This document shows positions 8,525-18,368 of a DNA stretch of 64,000 nucleotides, in pieces (the first letter of the stretch is position 1; each line of letters begins with the position of its first letter). The notes below the pieces were generated by a model. It worked only from the letters and a program-made list of their open reading frames with translations. It did no database searches and was not told where the DNA came from. The stretch lies in NCBI RefSeq assembly GCF_900100735.1, contig NZ_FNCJ01000005.1, forward strand, positions 372,001 to 436,000, read 5' to 3'. The stretch is from Paraburkholderia phenazinium (GTDB taxonomy: Bacteria > Pseudomonadota > Gammaproteobacteria > Burkholderiales > Burkholderiaceae). A program made the translations under genes and the position numbers.

Positions 8525-9454
8525 TCAGTGATTCAGCTTGCCGAGCAACAAAAATTCCATCAAGGCCTTTTGGACGTGCAGGCGGTTTTCCGCCTCGTCC
8601 CACACTACGCTCTGCGGTCCGTCGATCACTTCCGCGCTGACTTCCTCGCCACGGTGGGCCGGCAGGCAGTGCATAAAGAGCGCATCCGGGTTGGCGCGGG
8701 CCATCATCTCGGCGTCGACGCACCAGTCGGCAAATGCCGTCTTGCGCGCTTCGTTTTCTGCCTCGAAGCCCATGCTGGTCCAGACGTCGGTGGTGACGAG
8801 ATCGGCCCCTGCGCAAGCCTCGTTCGGATCGTCAAACTCTTCGAAGAACGGTACGCTTTCCGCCGCCACCATGGCGTGGTCGAGCTTGTAGCCCGGCGGG
8901 GTGGACAGACGCAGCTTGAAGCCGAGAATCTGCGCCGCTTCGATCCAGGTGTACAGCATGTTGTTGGCGTCGCCGACCCATGCCACGGTCTTGCCGCGAA
9001 TCGGGCCGCGATGCTCGAAATACGTGAAGATGTCAGCCAGCACCTGGCAAGGGTGATACTCGTTGGTCAGGCCGTTGATGACCGGCACGCGCGAATTCTC
9101 GGCAAAGCGCTTGAGGATGTCCTGGCCGAAGGTGCGGATCATGATGATGTCCACCATGCGCGAGATCACCTGCGCGGCGTCCTCGATCGGCTCGCCGCGA
9201 CCCAGCTGCGTATCCCGCGTGCTCATGAACACCGCATGGCCGCCCAACTGGAAGATGCCCGCTTCGAACGACAGGCGCGTGCGCGTCGAGTTTTTCTCGA
9301 AGATCATCGCAAGCGTGCGGTCGTGCAGCGGGTGGTAGGTCTCGTAGTTCTTGAACTTGCGCTTCAGAATGCGCGCGCGTTCGAGCACGTACTCGTAGTC
9401 TTCCAGCGAGAAATCCTTGAACTGCAGGTAGTGGCGAATTTTCTTGGCGGTCAT
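8525..9454 (-). CDS. argF: ornithine carbamoyltransferase
   Basis: 309-residue cytosolic enzyme that makes citrulline from ornithine and carbamoyl phosphate in arginine synthesis. The carbamoyl-phosphate site NSTRTRLSFE, the DTQLGRGEP loop, HPCQVLAD and the ornithine-site HCLPAHRGEEV are all present. Length and motifs fit the anabolic enzyme. It is a single gene here, convergent with murB, with a 428-base divergent region before the DUF3579 gene. Confidence 0.95.
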   Translation of the reverse strand: MTAKKIRHYLQFKDFSLEDYEYVLERARILKRKFKNYETYHPLHDRTLAMIFEKNSTRTRLSFEAGIFQLGGHAVFMSTRDTQLGRGEPIEDAAQVISRMVDIIMIRTFGQDILKRFAENSRVPVINGLTNEYHPCQVLADIFTYFEHRGPIRGKTVAWVGDANNMLYTWIEAAQILGFKLRLSTPPGYKLDHAMVAAESVPFFEEFDDPNEACAGADLVTTDVWTSMGFEAENEARKTAFADWCVDAEMMARANPDALFMHCLPAHRGEEVSAEVIDGPQSVVWDEAENRLHVQKALMEFLLLGKLNH

Positions 9455-9882
9455 GAAACAAATACGGCGGTCTCACCCGGCGAAATTGCCGGACTGCGCC
9501 GCCGTCGTTTGTGGTAACTCTAAGCAGCATAAAGGATTTTGACCCATTTGACGAGTTAGCCAAAAGGCATGTCGGTCATTCCTACACGAGTGTGCGAGTC
9601 CTGGCAGGGTTCTTGTGTGCAGTGCGGAAAAAGGTCCGCTGCGCTATAATCTCGGGGTTTCCAAAAAGCCCGGCAGGCAGGCTCCCATGCTTGCGGGACA
9701 CGGCTCGCGCGCCCGGAACGCTTTCCTCGCGGCGCGCCGTCATGACGATTGCCGAGGTGGCCTTGGCCGGCACTGCGGCACCCGCGGCTTTGCGCCCGGG
9801 GTCGTGTACGGCGGCTTGAGTGAGCTGGTCGGGCAGCCGCATTCGCTGGCATTTTGCTGGGCAGTCACACAGGTATCCCTAC
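9455..9882. other. intergenic region argF / DUF3579 gene
   Basis: 428 bases without a supported gene. A TATAAT at 9645-9650 on the plus strand is the best promoter-like element for the DUF3579 gene and would leave a leader of about 225 bases. Nothing else stands out. Confidence 0.4.
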
Positions 9883-10224
9883 ATGGCCGAAGCAGCTCCA
9901 ACCGAATATTTCATTCAGGGCATTACCAAGAGCGGAAAGAAGTTTCGGCCGAGCGACTGGTCGGAGCGCCTCGCCGGGGTGATGTCCATGTTCGGGCCGG
10001 GCCAGAAAAAAGGGCCGAACGCCTACATGCAGTACTCGCTTTACGTTCGCCCCACCATGCTCGACGATCTCAAGTGCGTCATCCTGGATTCGCGGTTGCG
10101 CGACATCGAGCCGATGGCCTTCGATTTCGTCATGAACTTCGCGAAGGACAACGACCTTGTGGTGACCGAGGCCTGCGAACTGCCTCCCGACCACGGCACG
10201 CAACAGGCGCTGAAGGCGAAGTAA
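9883..10224 (+). CDS. DUF3579 domain-containing protein
   Basis: 113-residue cytosolic protein of the DUF3579 family, found mainly in betaproteobacteria, commonly beside argF. Function is unknown. The start MAEAAPTEYFIQGITKSG at 9883 fits the family; the upstream extension of the frame does not. The sequence is rich in hydrophobic beta-like segments (YMQYSLYVRPTMLD, CVILDSRLRD) with no signal peptide or metal motif. It is followed by a good terminator. Confidence 0.85.
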   Translation: MAEAAPTEYFIQGITKSGKKFRPSDWSERLAGVMSMFGPGQKKGPNAYMQYSLYVRPTMLDDLKCVILDSRLRDIEPMAFDFVMNFAKDNDLVVTEACELPPDHGTQQALKAK

Positions 10225-10309
10225 CTCCGGGCTTTGTCCCGCTGGCAGGCAGCTTGGCCCAGGTCCGGGTGACGATGGATGGGGCAAGCAAGGCGAATGA
10301 AAACGACGA

Positions 10310-10332
10310 AACCCGCAAAGGCGGGTTTTTTT
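10310..10332 (+). terminator. Rho-independent terminator after the DUF3579 gene
   Basis: AACCCGC (10310-10316), AAAG loop, GCGGGTT (10321-10327), then a run of T to 10332. Confidence 0.85.
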
Positions 10333-10384
10333 GTGCCTGGTGGCAGGCTGCAGAGTTGGGCGGGAGCAAGCCAGTCGGGCCAAA

Positions 10385-10411
10385 CAAAAAAGCCCGCCTA
10401 AGCGGGCTTTC
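10385..10411 (-). terminator. Rho-independent terminator of rpsT
   Basis: Stem AAGCCCGC (10390-10397) with GCGGGCTT (10402-10409). The A-run at 10385-10391 reads as a U-run on the minus strand, downstream of rpsT. A weaker GCCC/GGGC hairpin lies at 10431-10452. Confidence 0.85.
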
Positions 10412-10460
10412 CTGACGCAGCGGAAACAGGAGGTAGCCCACCGAAGCGGGCTGACCGGAT

Positions 10461-10739
10461 TTACTGCGCTGCGGGCGCTTGCAGACCCTTGATGGCTGCA
10501 GCGAGGCGGCTCTTATGGCGAGCTGCCTTGTTCTTGTGAACGATTTTCTTGTCGGCGATGATGTCGATCGTCTTCGACGACGCCAGGAAGATCTCAGCGG
10601 CCTTAGCCTTGTCGCCGGCGTCGATCGCCTTGCGAACAGCCTTGATTGCCGTGCGGAACTTCGAGCGCAGCGCCGAGTTGTGCGAGTTTGCTTTCGCGGC
10701 CTGACGGGCGCGCTTGCGTGCTTGTGCGGAGTTAGCCAT
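10461..10739 (-). CDS. rpsT: 30S ribosomal protein S20
   Basis: 92-residue, Lys/Ala/Arg-rich helical protein that binds 16S rRNA early in 30S assembly. It begins [21 protein letters not shown], typical of bacterial S20. AAGGAA lies 5 bases before the ATG. A sigma70-type promoter at 10970-10999 implies a leader of about 225 bases. S20 controls its own translation in E. coli, so a structured leader would be reasonable, but that is not demonstrated here. Confidence 0.97.
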   Translation of the reverse strand: MANSAQARKRARQAAKANSHNSALRSKFRTAIKAVRKAIDAGDKAKAAEIFLASSKTIDIIADKKIVHKNKAARHKSRLAAAIKGLQAPAAQ

Positions 10740-10969
10740 GACGGTTCCTTATCCTGTTCCTGTTTCCAGTACCTGACCTTCAAGTGGCCGGGCGCTGCTT
10801 TTAGATCGAACCCTTGGAAGCGATTGCCCAAGAGCGCAAAAAATGTCGAGATTACTGACGAATGGGGTGATTCAACTACGCGAAATCAGGCCCGATTCTT
10901 CGGTTTTCAGCACGCATCAGGAGCGTTCCTGAATGCTGTCCGAAAATTGAGCGAGCTTCGAAACCGGCG

Positions 10970-10999
10970 ATTATAGCAACAAAAACAAGCACGTGGCAA
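10970..10999 (-). promoter_or_regulatory. sigma70-type promoter of rpsT
   Basis: On the minus strand, -35 TTGCCA (10994-10999), an 18-base spacer and a perfect -10 TATAAT (10970-10975). It is ~230 bases before the rpsT ATG, within the 490-base region shared with murJ. The rest of that region (10740-11231) holds no supported gene. Confidence 0.65.
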
Positions 11000-11216
11000 A
11001 CGGAAAAGCGCGATTCGGCGGGCGAATTGCCTCGCGAGGCGCGTGCAAAGCCCGCCATTCAGGGCTTCGCGCGTCGGGCAAGCACCCGGCCCGGCGCCGG
11101 AAAAACGCCTCGAAACCCGTTTGCCGGTGCGCGCGGAACACGCACCGAATCGAACGTCTGCGCCAGAAATCGGTCCGATTCGCGTCCCGGCTCGTCGCCC
11201 GCCCCTGCGGCACCCG

Positions 11217-11222
11217 TATAAT
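11217..11222 (+). promoter_or_regulatory. candidate -10 box of murJ
   Basis: Perfect TATAAT 9 bases before the murJ ATG at 11232, implying a leader of only a few bases. No clear -35. Confidence 0.4.
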
Positions 11223-11231
11223 AAGCGCCCC

Positions 11232-12782
11232 ATGAATCTATTCCGAGCCCTGCTGACGGTCAGCGGCTTCACGCTGCTGTCGCGCGTGACCGGACTGGCC
11301 CGCGAAACGCTGATCGCCCGTGCGTTCGGCGCCAGCCAATTCACCGACGCGTTCTACGTCGCCTTTCGCATTCCCAATCTGCTGCGCCGGATCTCCGCGG
11401 AGGGCGCATTCTCGCAGGCGTTCGTGCCGATTCTTGCCGAGTTCAAGAATCAGCAGGGGCACGACGCGACCAAGGCGCTCGTCGACGCGACCTCGACCGT
11501 GCTCGCCTGGGCGCTGGCGATCCTGTCGCTGATCGGCGTCGTTGGAGCCTCCGGGGTGGTGTTCGTGGTCGCTTCCGGTCTCGCGCATGACGGCCAGGCG
11601 TATCCGCTCGCCGTCACGATGACGCGCATCATGTTCCCGTACATCGTATTCATCTCGCTGACGTCGCTGGCCTCGGGCGTGCTGAATACTTACAAGAACT
11701 TTTCGCTGCCCGCTTTCGCACCGGTGCTGCTGAACGTCGCGTTCATCGTCGCGGCCGTGTTCGTCGCGCCGCATATGAAGACGCCGGTGTATGCGCTCGC
11801 CTGGGCGGTGATCGTCGGCGGCGTGCTGCAGTTTCTCGTGCAGTTGCCTGGGCTCAAGAAGATCGACATGGTGCCGCGCATCGGCTGGAACCCGGTGCGC
11901 GCGCTCGCGCATCGTGGCGTCAAGCGCGTGCTGTCGAAGATGGTGCCGGCGATGTTCGCGGTCTCCGTCGCGCAGATCAGCCTGATCATCAATACGAACA
12001 TTGCCTCGCGCATCGGGCCGGGCGCCGTTTCGTGGATCAACTACGCCGATCGTTTGATGGAATTTCCGACCGCGCTGCTCGGCGTCGCGCTCGGCACGAT
12101 TCTGCTGCCGAGCCTCTCCAAAGCACACGTGGATGCCGATCCGCACGAGTACTCGTCGCTGCTCGACTGGGGCCTGCGCGTGACCTTCCTGCTCGCCGCA
12201 CCGAGCGCGATCGCGCTGTTCTTCTTTGCTGAGCCGCTCACCGCCACCTTGTTCCACTACGGCAAATTCGACGGCCACTCGGTCGTGATGGTGGGCCGCG
12301 CGCTGGCGGCCTACGGGGTTGGCCTGATCGGGCTCATCCTCATCAAGATCCTCGCGCCGGGCTTCTATGCGAAACAGGACATCAAGACGCCGGTGAAGAT
12401 CGGGGTTGGCGTGCTGATCGTTACGCAGTTGAGCAACTTCGTCTTTGTGCCGATCTTTGCGCACGCAGGTTTGACCCTCAGCGTCGGGCTCGGCGCCTGT
12501 ATGAATGCCTTGCTGCTGTTCATCGGTTTGCGCCGGCGCGGCATCTATATGCCGTCGAGCGGCTGGCTGGTTTTCTTCGTGCAAATGATCGGCGCATGCC
12601 TCGTGCTCGCGGGCGTGATGCACTGGTTCGCCATCAGCTTCGACTGGATCGGGCTGCATGCCCAGCCGCTCGCACGCATCGTGTTGCTGGCGGCGTGCCT
12701 CGTGCTGTTTGCTGCGCTATATTTCGGTATGCTCTGGCTGATGGGCTTCAAATACGCGTATTTCAGAAGGCGAGTGAAGTGA
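11232..12782 (+). CDS. murJ: lipid II flippase MurJ (MviN)
   Basis: 516-residue polytopic inner-membrane protein of the MOP superfamily that moves lipid II to the periplasm for peptidoglycan synthesis. About 13-14 hydrophobic segments. Family landmarks are LLSRVTGLARETLIARAFG at the N terminus, FRIPNLLRRISAEGAFSQAFVP, and the repeated proline- and glycine-containing helices. The ATG at 11232 is chosen over the longer frame from 11043, whose first 63 codons are arginine-rich and not membrane-like. The stop overlaps the GTG start of the SirB1-like gene. Confidence 0.95.
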   Translation: MNLFRALLTVSGFTLLSRVTGLARETLIARAFGASQFTDAFYVAFRIPNLLRRISAEGAFSQAFVPILAEFKNQQGHDATKALVDATSTVLAWALAILSLIGVVGASGVVFVVASGLAHDGQAYPLAVTMTRIMFPYIVFISLTSLASGVLNTYKNFSLPAFAPVLLNVAFIVAAVFVAPHMKTPVYALAWAVIVGGVLQFLVQLPGLKKIDMVPRIGWNPVRALAHRGVKRVLSKMVPAMFAVSVAQISLIINTNIASRIGPGAVSWINYADRLMEFPTALLGVALGTILLPSLSKAHVDADPHEYSSLLDWGLRVTFLLAAPSAIALFFFAEPLTATLFHYGKFDGHSVVMVGRALAAYGVGLIGLILIKILAPGFYAKQDIKTPVKIGVGVLIVTQLSNFVFVPIFAHAGLTLSVGLGACMNALLLFIGLRRRGIYMPSSGWLVFFVQMIGACLVLAGVMHWFAISFDWIGLHAQPLARIVLLAACLVLFAALYFGMLWLMGFKYAYFRRRVK

Positions 12783-13630
12783 TCACGACGACGCGGGTTC
12801 TCGACTATTTCGGCACGCTGGTCGCCGAAGACGACAGTCTGCCCCTGACCGAGGCAGCGCTCTCGCTTGCACAGGACGCTTATCCCGATCTCGATCTGCA
12901 AGGCGCGCTCGCCGAGATCGACGAACTGGTGGTGCGCCTGCAACGCCGCATGCCGGCAGATGCCGATATCAAGCAGAAGGTTGGCATTCTCAATCGCTTT
13001 TTCTTCCGCGAGCTGGGCTTCGGCAGCAATCTCAACGATTACTACGACCCCGACAACAGCCATCTGAACGTCGTGCTGAAACGGCGCCGCGGCATTCCGA
13101 TTTCGCTGGCCGTGCTGTATCTGGAGATGGCCGAGCAGATCGGCATTCCGGTGCGCGGGGTGTCGTTTCCCGGGCATTTCCTGCTGCGCGTGACGACGCC
13201 TGACGGCGACGTGATGCTCGATCCGACTACGGGGCACTCGCTGTCCGAGTCGGAGATGGTGGAGATGCTGGAGCCGTATGTGGCCTCCGCGGGCGAGTCG
13301 GTCAGCCGTGCCTTGCGCATGCTGCTGCAGCCGGCCACGCGCCGCGAGATCATTGCGCGCATGCTGCGCAACCTGAAGGCGACCTATCTTCAGACGGAAC
13401 GCTGGCAGCGCCTCCTGGGCGTGCAGCAGCGTCTGGTAATTCTGCTGCCCGAGAGCATCGAGGAAGTGCGCGACCGCGGCTTCGCTTATGCGCGGCTCGA
13501 CTATCTGCGCCCGGCGCTCGAAGATCTGGAGCGCTACCTGGGCGACCGGCCCGATGCCGACGATGCAACGGTGGTCGAGTCGCAGTTGCACGAGTTGCGC
13601 CAGCGTACGCAGCACAACGATCGCGACTAA
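12779..13630 (+). CDS. SirB1 family protein (transglutaminase-like plus TPR)
   Basis: 283-residue protein of the SirB1 (Transglut_core2) family. The GTG at 12779 overlaps the murJ stop (GTGA). The central part shows the family block YYDPDNSHLNVVLKRRRGIP, then PISLAVLYLEMAEQIG and GHFLLRV, which resemble a transglutaminase-like fold. The C-terminal ~90 residues are helical and TPR-like (ERWQRLLGVQQRLVILLP, GFAYARLDYLRPALEDLERYL). The role is not established; the tight coupling to murJ hints at a link with cell-envelope growth. Confidence 0.8.
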   Translation: MITTTRVLDYFGTLVAEDDSLPLTEAALSLAQDAYPDLDLQGALAEIDELVVRLQRRMPADADIKQKVGILNRFFFRELGFGSNLNDYYDPDNSHLNVVLKRRRGIPISLAVLYLEMAEQIGIPVRGVSFPGHFLLRVTTPDGDVMLDPTTGHSLSESEMVEMLEPYVASAGESVSRALRMLLQPATRREIIARMLRNLKATYLQTERWQRLLGVQQRLVILLPESIEEVRDRGFAYARLDYLRPALEDLERYLGDRPDADDATVVESQLHELRQRTQHNDRD

Positions 13631-13665
13631 ACACGAAACCTGGCTAGGCCCAGGACGAAAAGCAC

Positions 13666-13705
13666 AACGCCTGCGATGCGCATCGAGCGCACCGCAGGCG
13701 TTTTT
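13666..13705 (+). terminator. Rho-independent terminator after murJ-SirB1
   Basis: Stem AACGCCTGCG (13666-13675) pairs with CGCAGGCGTT (13693-13702), followed by T-rich sequence. Confidence 0.85.
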
Positions 13706-13787
13706 ATTTGTCCATCTTCAATCGTGCAGGGTGCATCGCGCCTCGGGCGGCGCAGCGTATCACCCGAGGCACGGCAACCAGGCAGGA

Positions 13788-14546
13788 TTACTTCGGTTGC
13801 ATCCGGATCGCGCCGTCGAGGCGGATCACTTCGCCGTTGAGCATCGGATTGTCGAAGATCTGCTTGGCGAGCATAGCGTATTCCACCGGCTTGCCGAGGC
13901 GCGGTGGGAACGGCACCATCGCGCCGAGCGCGTCTTGCACTTCTTGCGGCATGCCGAGCAGCATCGGTGTTTCGAAGATGCCCGGTGCAATCGTCATCAC
14001 ACGGATTGCGTTGCGCGACAGGTCGCGTGCGATCGGCAGCGTCATGCCGACCACGCCGCTCTTCGAGGCTGCATAAGCCGCCTGGCCGATCTGGCCATCG
14101 AACGCTGCTACCGATGCGGTGTTGATGATCACACCGCGCTCGCCGTTGGCGTTCGGTTCGTTCTTCGACATCGCCGCTGCGGCTAGGCGGATCATGTTGA
14201 AGGTGCCGATCAGGTTGATGGAGATGGTGCGCGTGAACGACTCGAGCGGATGCGGGCCGTCCTTGCCGACCGTCTTGATGGCCGGTGCAACGCCCGCGCA
14301 GTTGATCAGGCCGCGCAGCGTGCCGAGCTTCGTCGCGGCTTCAACGGCTTGCGTGGCGTCGTCTTCGCGGCTCACATCGCACTTGACGAACACGCCGCCC
14401 AGTTCCTGCGCGAGCGCCGTGCCGGCGTCATGATTCAGGTCGGCGACCACGATCTTGCCGCCTTCTGCCGCGAACAGGCGCGCCGTGGCGGCGCCGAGGC
14501 CCGATGCACCGCCGGTGATCAGGAATACGTTGTCACGAATCTCCAT
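13788..14546 (-). CDS. SDR family 3-hydroxyacyl-CoA dehydrogenase
   Basis: 252-residue short-chain dehydrogenase. The NAD-binding [14 protein letters not shown] is at the N terminus, an Asp (VVADLNHD) follows beta-2 (NAD preference), NCAG at about residue 85, catalytic Ser in NTASVAAF, and YAASKSG. It closely resembles the HSD17B10/FadB2-like group, which oxidises 3-hydroxyacyl-CoA or 2-methyl-3-hydroxybutyryl-CoA in fatty acid and isoleucine breakdown ([23 protein letters not shown] ending). It stands alone and is convergent with the murJ operon. Confidence 0.88.
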   Translation of the reverse strand: MEIRDNVFLITGGASGLGAATARLFAAEGGKIVVADLNHDAGTALAQELGGVFVKCDVSREDDATQAVEAATKLGTLRGLINCAGVAPAIKTVGKDGPHPLESFTRTISINLIGTFNMIRLAAAAMSKNEPNANGERGVIINTASVAAFDGQIGQAAYAASKSGVVGMTLPIARDLSRNAIRVMTIAPGIFETPMLLGMPQEVQDALGAMVPFPPRLGKPVEYAMLAKQIFDNPMLNGEVIRLDGAIRMQPK

Positions 14547-14923
14547 GTCTTCTCCTTTAATTCAGTTCAGTAACCGTCAGGATCGAATATCTTTTCGATG
14601 GTCGATTGTAACGGCTGTGCTGCAGCGCGGAAAGCGAAAGGGTGGGGCGTTTGCACCGGGGTGGTGCGTTGGCGGGCGGATCGATTTGCTTTGGATAACT
14701 GAGCAAGTTGGCCGTAGCGGGTGCGGCGCGCACGCGGGATCGATTCCAGATGGCTCGCCGACCTGGGCGGCAGCGTTACGCTGCGAACCAGCGCGCATTT
14801 TGCGGCGGCGATAAAAAACCCGCCCATCTGGGCGGGTTCTGTCGAAGCGGATCGTGCGTCTTGCTGAGCGAGCGGTAGTGCGGGTTTGATTGCGGCCCGG
14901 CTCGCCAGCTAGCGCTAGCCGAC
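14547..14923. other. intergenic region between adk and the SDR gene
   Basis: 377 bases with no supported gene. It holds the adk terminator (14813-14838) at the left of the adk end and presumably the SDR promoter near 14550-14650. Short open frames here are arginine- and proline-rich and look like GC-driven noise. Confidence 0.4.
14811..14838 (-). terminator. Rho-independent terminator of adk
   Basis: AACCCGCCCA (14817-14826) pairs with TGGGCGGGTT (14829-14838). The A-run at 14813-14818 reads as U-run on the minus strand, downstream of adk. Confidence 0.8.
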
Positions 14924-15604
<681 letters not shown>

Positions 15605-15819
15605 CTATGTGAATTCTTTCGCGGCGCGACGCTTGAAGCTTGTCTTTAAGCTTATCTGCGCGTTGGCTTCAGGGGGCCCGCATCGAACTGGCCGCAATGC
15701 GCCTTGGGCTGCACGTCGATGGCGACGGCGCTGCAAGGGGGCAGCGGGACGACCGGACAAACCCTGACGAACGATCATTGCAGATGGTGCGCACAACCGT
15801 TTGATTATGCCATGGGTTT

Positions 15820-16632
15820 TTACGCTGACGGACCGAATAACGACCTTACGCGGGCGAGGTCGGCAGGCGTGTCGACGCCCGGCAGCGGTGCTTCGTCCGT
15901 GACGAGGACTGCAATCCGCTCGCCATGCCACATCGCACGCAGCTGTTCGAGCGTCTCGACCTGCTCGATCGGCGAGTGCGTGAGCGTCGGGTAGGAGCGC
16001 AGAAACTTTGCACGATATGCATACAGTCCGATATGCCGGTAGACCGTCGCGGGAGCCGGTGGCGCGGGCATTGCGGCGATGTCGGGCCAGTGTGGCTGGT
16101 AGGCGTCGCGCGCCCAGGGGATCGGCGCGCGCGAGAAGTACAGCGCCACGCCGCGCGCATCGAGGACGACCTTGACGACGTTCGGATTGAAGATTTCGGC
16201 GGGGTCGCTGATCGGGTGAGCCGCGGTAGCAATGGCGCAGTCTGGATTGGCGGCGAGGTGCGACGCAACGCCGCACACCAGCGCCGGATCGATCAGCGGT
16301 TCGTCGCCCTGCACGTTGACGACGATGGTGTCGTCGCTCCAGCCGAAATATGCGGCGACCTCCGCGAGACGGTCCGTGCCCGACGGATGGTCGGCGCGCG
16401 TCAGCACGGCTTCGATGCCATGTTCTCGTGCCACCTCGAGGACCGCCTGCGCATCCGATGCAATCAACACCTGCTGCGCACCCGAGGCGAGCGCGCGTTC
16501 GGCGACGCGCACGACCATCGGCTTGCCGCCGATGTCGGCGAGCGGCTTGTTGGGCAGACGGGTCGAGGCGAGCCGTGCCGGAACGACGGCAATGAACGGC
16601 GGGGCGGCAGTGGCGGTGGCGGCTTGAGTCAT
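15820..16632 (-). CDS. kdsB: 3-deoxy-manno-octulosonate cytidylyltransferase
   Basis: 270-residue CMP-Kdo synthetase, which activates Kdo with CTP for attachment to lipid A. It has [19 protein letters not shown] with the nucleotide-binding Arg/Lys residues, NVQGDEPLI and [15 protein letters not shown]. An extra ~10-residue Ala/Thr-rich N terminus precedes the domain. It is downstream of the Trm112 gene and lpxK, forming an LPS inner-core/lipid A cluster. Confidence 0.95.
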   Translation of the reverse strand: MTQAATATAAPPFIAVVPARLASTRLPNKPLADIGGKPMVVRVAERALASGAQQVLIASDAQAVLEVAREHGIEAVLTRADHPSGTDRLAEVAAYFGWSDDTIVVNVQGDEPLIDPALVCGVASHLAANPDCAIATAAHPISDPAEIFNPNVVKVVLDARGVALYFSRAPIPWARDAYQPHWPDIAAMPAPPAPATVYRHIGLYAYRAKFLRSYPTLTHSPIEQVETLEQLRAMWHGERIAVLVTDEAPLPGVDTPADLARVRSLFGPSA

Positions 16633-16645
16633 CGAGAAGGCAGCC

Positions 16646-16867
16646 TCAGACGCCGGACGTGGGATCGCCGGCCCCGGGACTCAACGGCTCGACCGGCGTG
16701 CCTTCAACCGTTTGCCGGGCTTCGTCTACCAGCATCACCGGGATGCCGTCGCGGATCGGATACGCCAGCTTGTCGGCGTTGCAGATGAGCTCCTGTGCCG
16801 AACGATCGTAGCTGAGCGGGCCCTTGCAGATCGGGCAGACGAGAATTTCAAGCAGGCGAGCGTCCAC
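16646..16867 (-). CDS. Trm112 family protein (YcaR-like)
   Basis: 73-residue zinc-ribbon-like protein with the family opening [20 protein letters not shown] and [18 protein letters not shown]. Only CPIC is a clear cysteine pair; a further Cys lies in ICNADK, so the zinc site may be incomplete. The start is GTG at 16867, with GGAG 7 bases upstream, rather than the upstream ATG at 16882. It overlaps the lpxK 3' end by 20 bases. Bacterial members commonly sit between lpxK and kdsB; their function is unclear. Confidence 0.85.
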   Translation of the reverse strand: MDARLLEILVCPICKGPLSYDRSAQELICNADKLAYPIRDGIPVMLVDEARQTVEGTPVEPLSPGAGDPTSGV

Positions 16868-17864
16868 GGACTTTCTCCACAACTAATTCAATGAGGCGAT
16901 GATCGAGTGCGGCTTCAACCGGGACAACCCAGATGCGCGCATCGTGCCAGGACCCCAATTTTACCGCATCCTTTTCGGTGATCAGGATCGCATCGGCATC
17001 GACCGCGGCAAACGGATTGCTGCTGAACGCATAGTGATCCGGAAGGGCGCGGGTCTCAGGCGTCAGGCCCGCGGCGCGCAGAGTCGCAAAAAAGCGTTCC
17101 GGCGAGCCGATGCCGGCCGCGGCCAGCACCCGCTCGCCGCTGAATTGCGCGAGCGGGCGGCGCAGCGCCGGATTGCCCAGATGCCACGCATCGCCGGGCG
17201 TGAGGGTGAGCGCAAAGGTGTTGGGCCAGGGCGGCAGCGTCCGTTCGTAGGGGTTGTTGATCAGCGTTGCATCGCGGTGGCGCGACAGCGGCTCGCGCAA
17301 CGGACCGGCCGGCAGCAGGAAGCCATTGCCGCCAAGCCGATGGTCGAATACCACCAGTTCGGCGTCGCGCGCGAGGCGGTAGTGCTGCAGGCCGTCGTCG
17401 CTGACGATCACGTCGACCTCGCGATGCGCGGCGCACAGCGCTTGCGCAGCGGCCACCCGGTCCGGGCAGACCCACACCGGCGCGCCGGTGCGGCGAGCGA
17501 TCAGGAGCGGCTCGTCGCCAGCGTCCTGTGGCGCCGAGGCGGGCGTGACCGGCGTCGCCCGGTTAACCCGCGCGCCGTAACCGCGTGAGACGACGCCCGG
17601 GTGAAACCCGGCACCCCGCAGCGCTTCGACCAGCGCGATGACCGTCGGAGTCTTGCCGGTCCCGCCGACTGTGACATTGCCGACCACCACCACCGGCACA
17701 CCGATGCGTTGCGCCTTCAGCCAGCCGAGCGAGAAGGCCGCGCGCCGCGCGGCGGCGATCGCGCCGAACACGCAGGCGAACGGCAGCATCGCCCAGGCCA
17801 GCGGGCCGCGTTGCTGCCACTCGCGGGCAAGACGCGTTTCGAGTTGGGCTTTGACTTCGCTCAT
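16848..17864 (-). CDS. lpxK: tetraacyldisaccharide 4'-kinase LpxK
   Basis: 338-residue membrane-associated kinase that phosphorylates the lipid A disaccharide at the 4' position. It has an N-terminal hydrophobic helix and then the P-loop [17 protein letters not shown] near residue 60; VSRGYGARV and [19 protein letters not shown] are typical. It is first in the lpxK-Trm112-kdsB group. Upstream, 504 bases without a gene separate it from divergent xseA. Confidence 0.94.
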   Translation of the reverse strand: MSEVKAQLETRLAREWQQRGPLAWAMLPFACVFGAIAAARRAAFSLGWLKAQRIGVPVVVVGNVTVGGTGKTPTVIALVEALRGAGFHPGVVSRGYGARVNRATPVTPASAPQDAGDEPLLIARRTGAPVWVCPDRVAAAQALCAAHREVDVIVSDDGLQHYRLARDAELVVFDHRLGGNGFLLPAGPLREPLSRHRDATLINNPYERTLPPWPNTFALTLTPGDAWHLGNPALRRPLAQFSGERVLAAAGIGSPERFFATLRAAGLTPETRALPDHYAFSSNPFAAVDADAILITEKDAVKLGSWHDARIWVVPVEAALDHRLIELVVEKVRGRSPA

Positions 17865-18368
17865 GAGGACAACGCCGGTGCGTACAGCGGTTGCGGCACC
17901 GGTTCAGGTGACGCGGTACACGGAACAAGTATCAACGCGTTTCTCCGGGCGGGACGAACAGGACAGGGCGAGCGCCGCATACGTGGCATGTCGCTCATGA
18001 TGCCCTTAAAACCCGGCACTCTAGCGCGCGAGCGTCGTGCGCCGCAAGTCGCGCGGGTTGCACCCGGCCGCCCGCGGGTGGCGATCCGTGCCTCGGCAAC
18101 CTGTGGATAACTTTGTGGAGAACCTGCCATCGACGAGGCTGGAAAGGCCATGCCGCGCGGGTCTTGTCGGTATGCATTGGTACTAATGAGATACAAAGTC
18201 TTTAAAAATCAATGGGTTAATTCGGCGTTACTGGGCTCTGCACGCGCTTTGGCGGCGTTTCGTAAGCTTCTCCCGACATGTGGACACTTTTAACAATTCG
18301 TACAACGCGCTGGACGCGGATGGCCGCTCGGTCTATCGTCTGTCCGGCCCGTCATCCCTATTCTTCGC
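17865..18368. other. divergent intergenic region lpxK / xseA
   Basis: 504 bases with no supported gene. It contains two DnaA-box-like 9-mers (18102-18110 and 18114-18122), then an AT-rich stretch at about 18,180-18,230 that is unusual for this GC-rich window. In relatives I recall exbB and exbD between these two genes; no remnant of them is recognisable here. Confidence 0.5.
18102..18122 (-). promoter_or_regulatory. tandem DnaA-box-like sites
   Basis: TGTGGATAA at 18102-18110 is the complement of TTATCCACA, a consensus DnaA box. TGTGGAGAA at 18114-18122 differs by one base and repeats in the same orientation 12 bases on, close to one helical turn. Confidence 0.5.

Noticed and set aside
18102-18230. 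chromosomal origin of replication
   Set aside because: Only two boxes are seen and there is no dnaA, dnaN, gyrB, parA or rpmH nearby.
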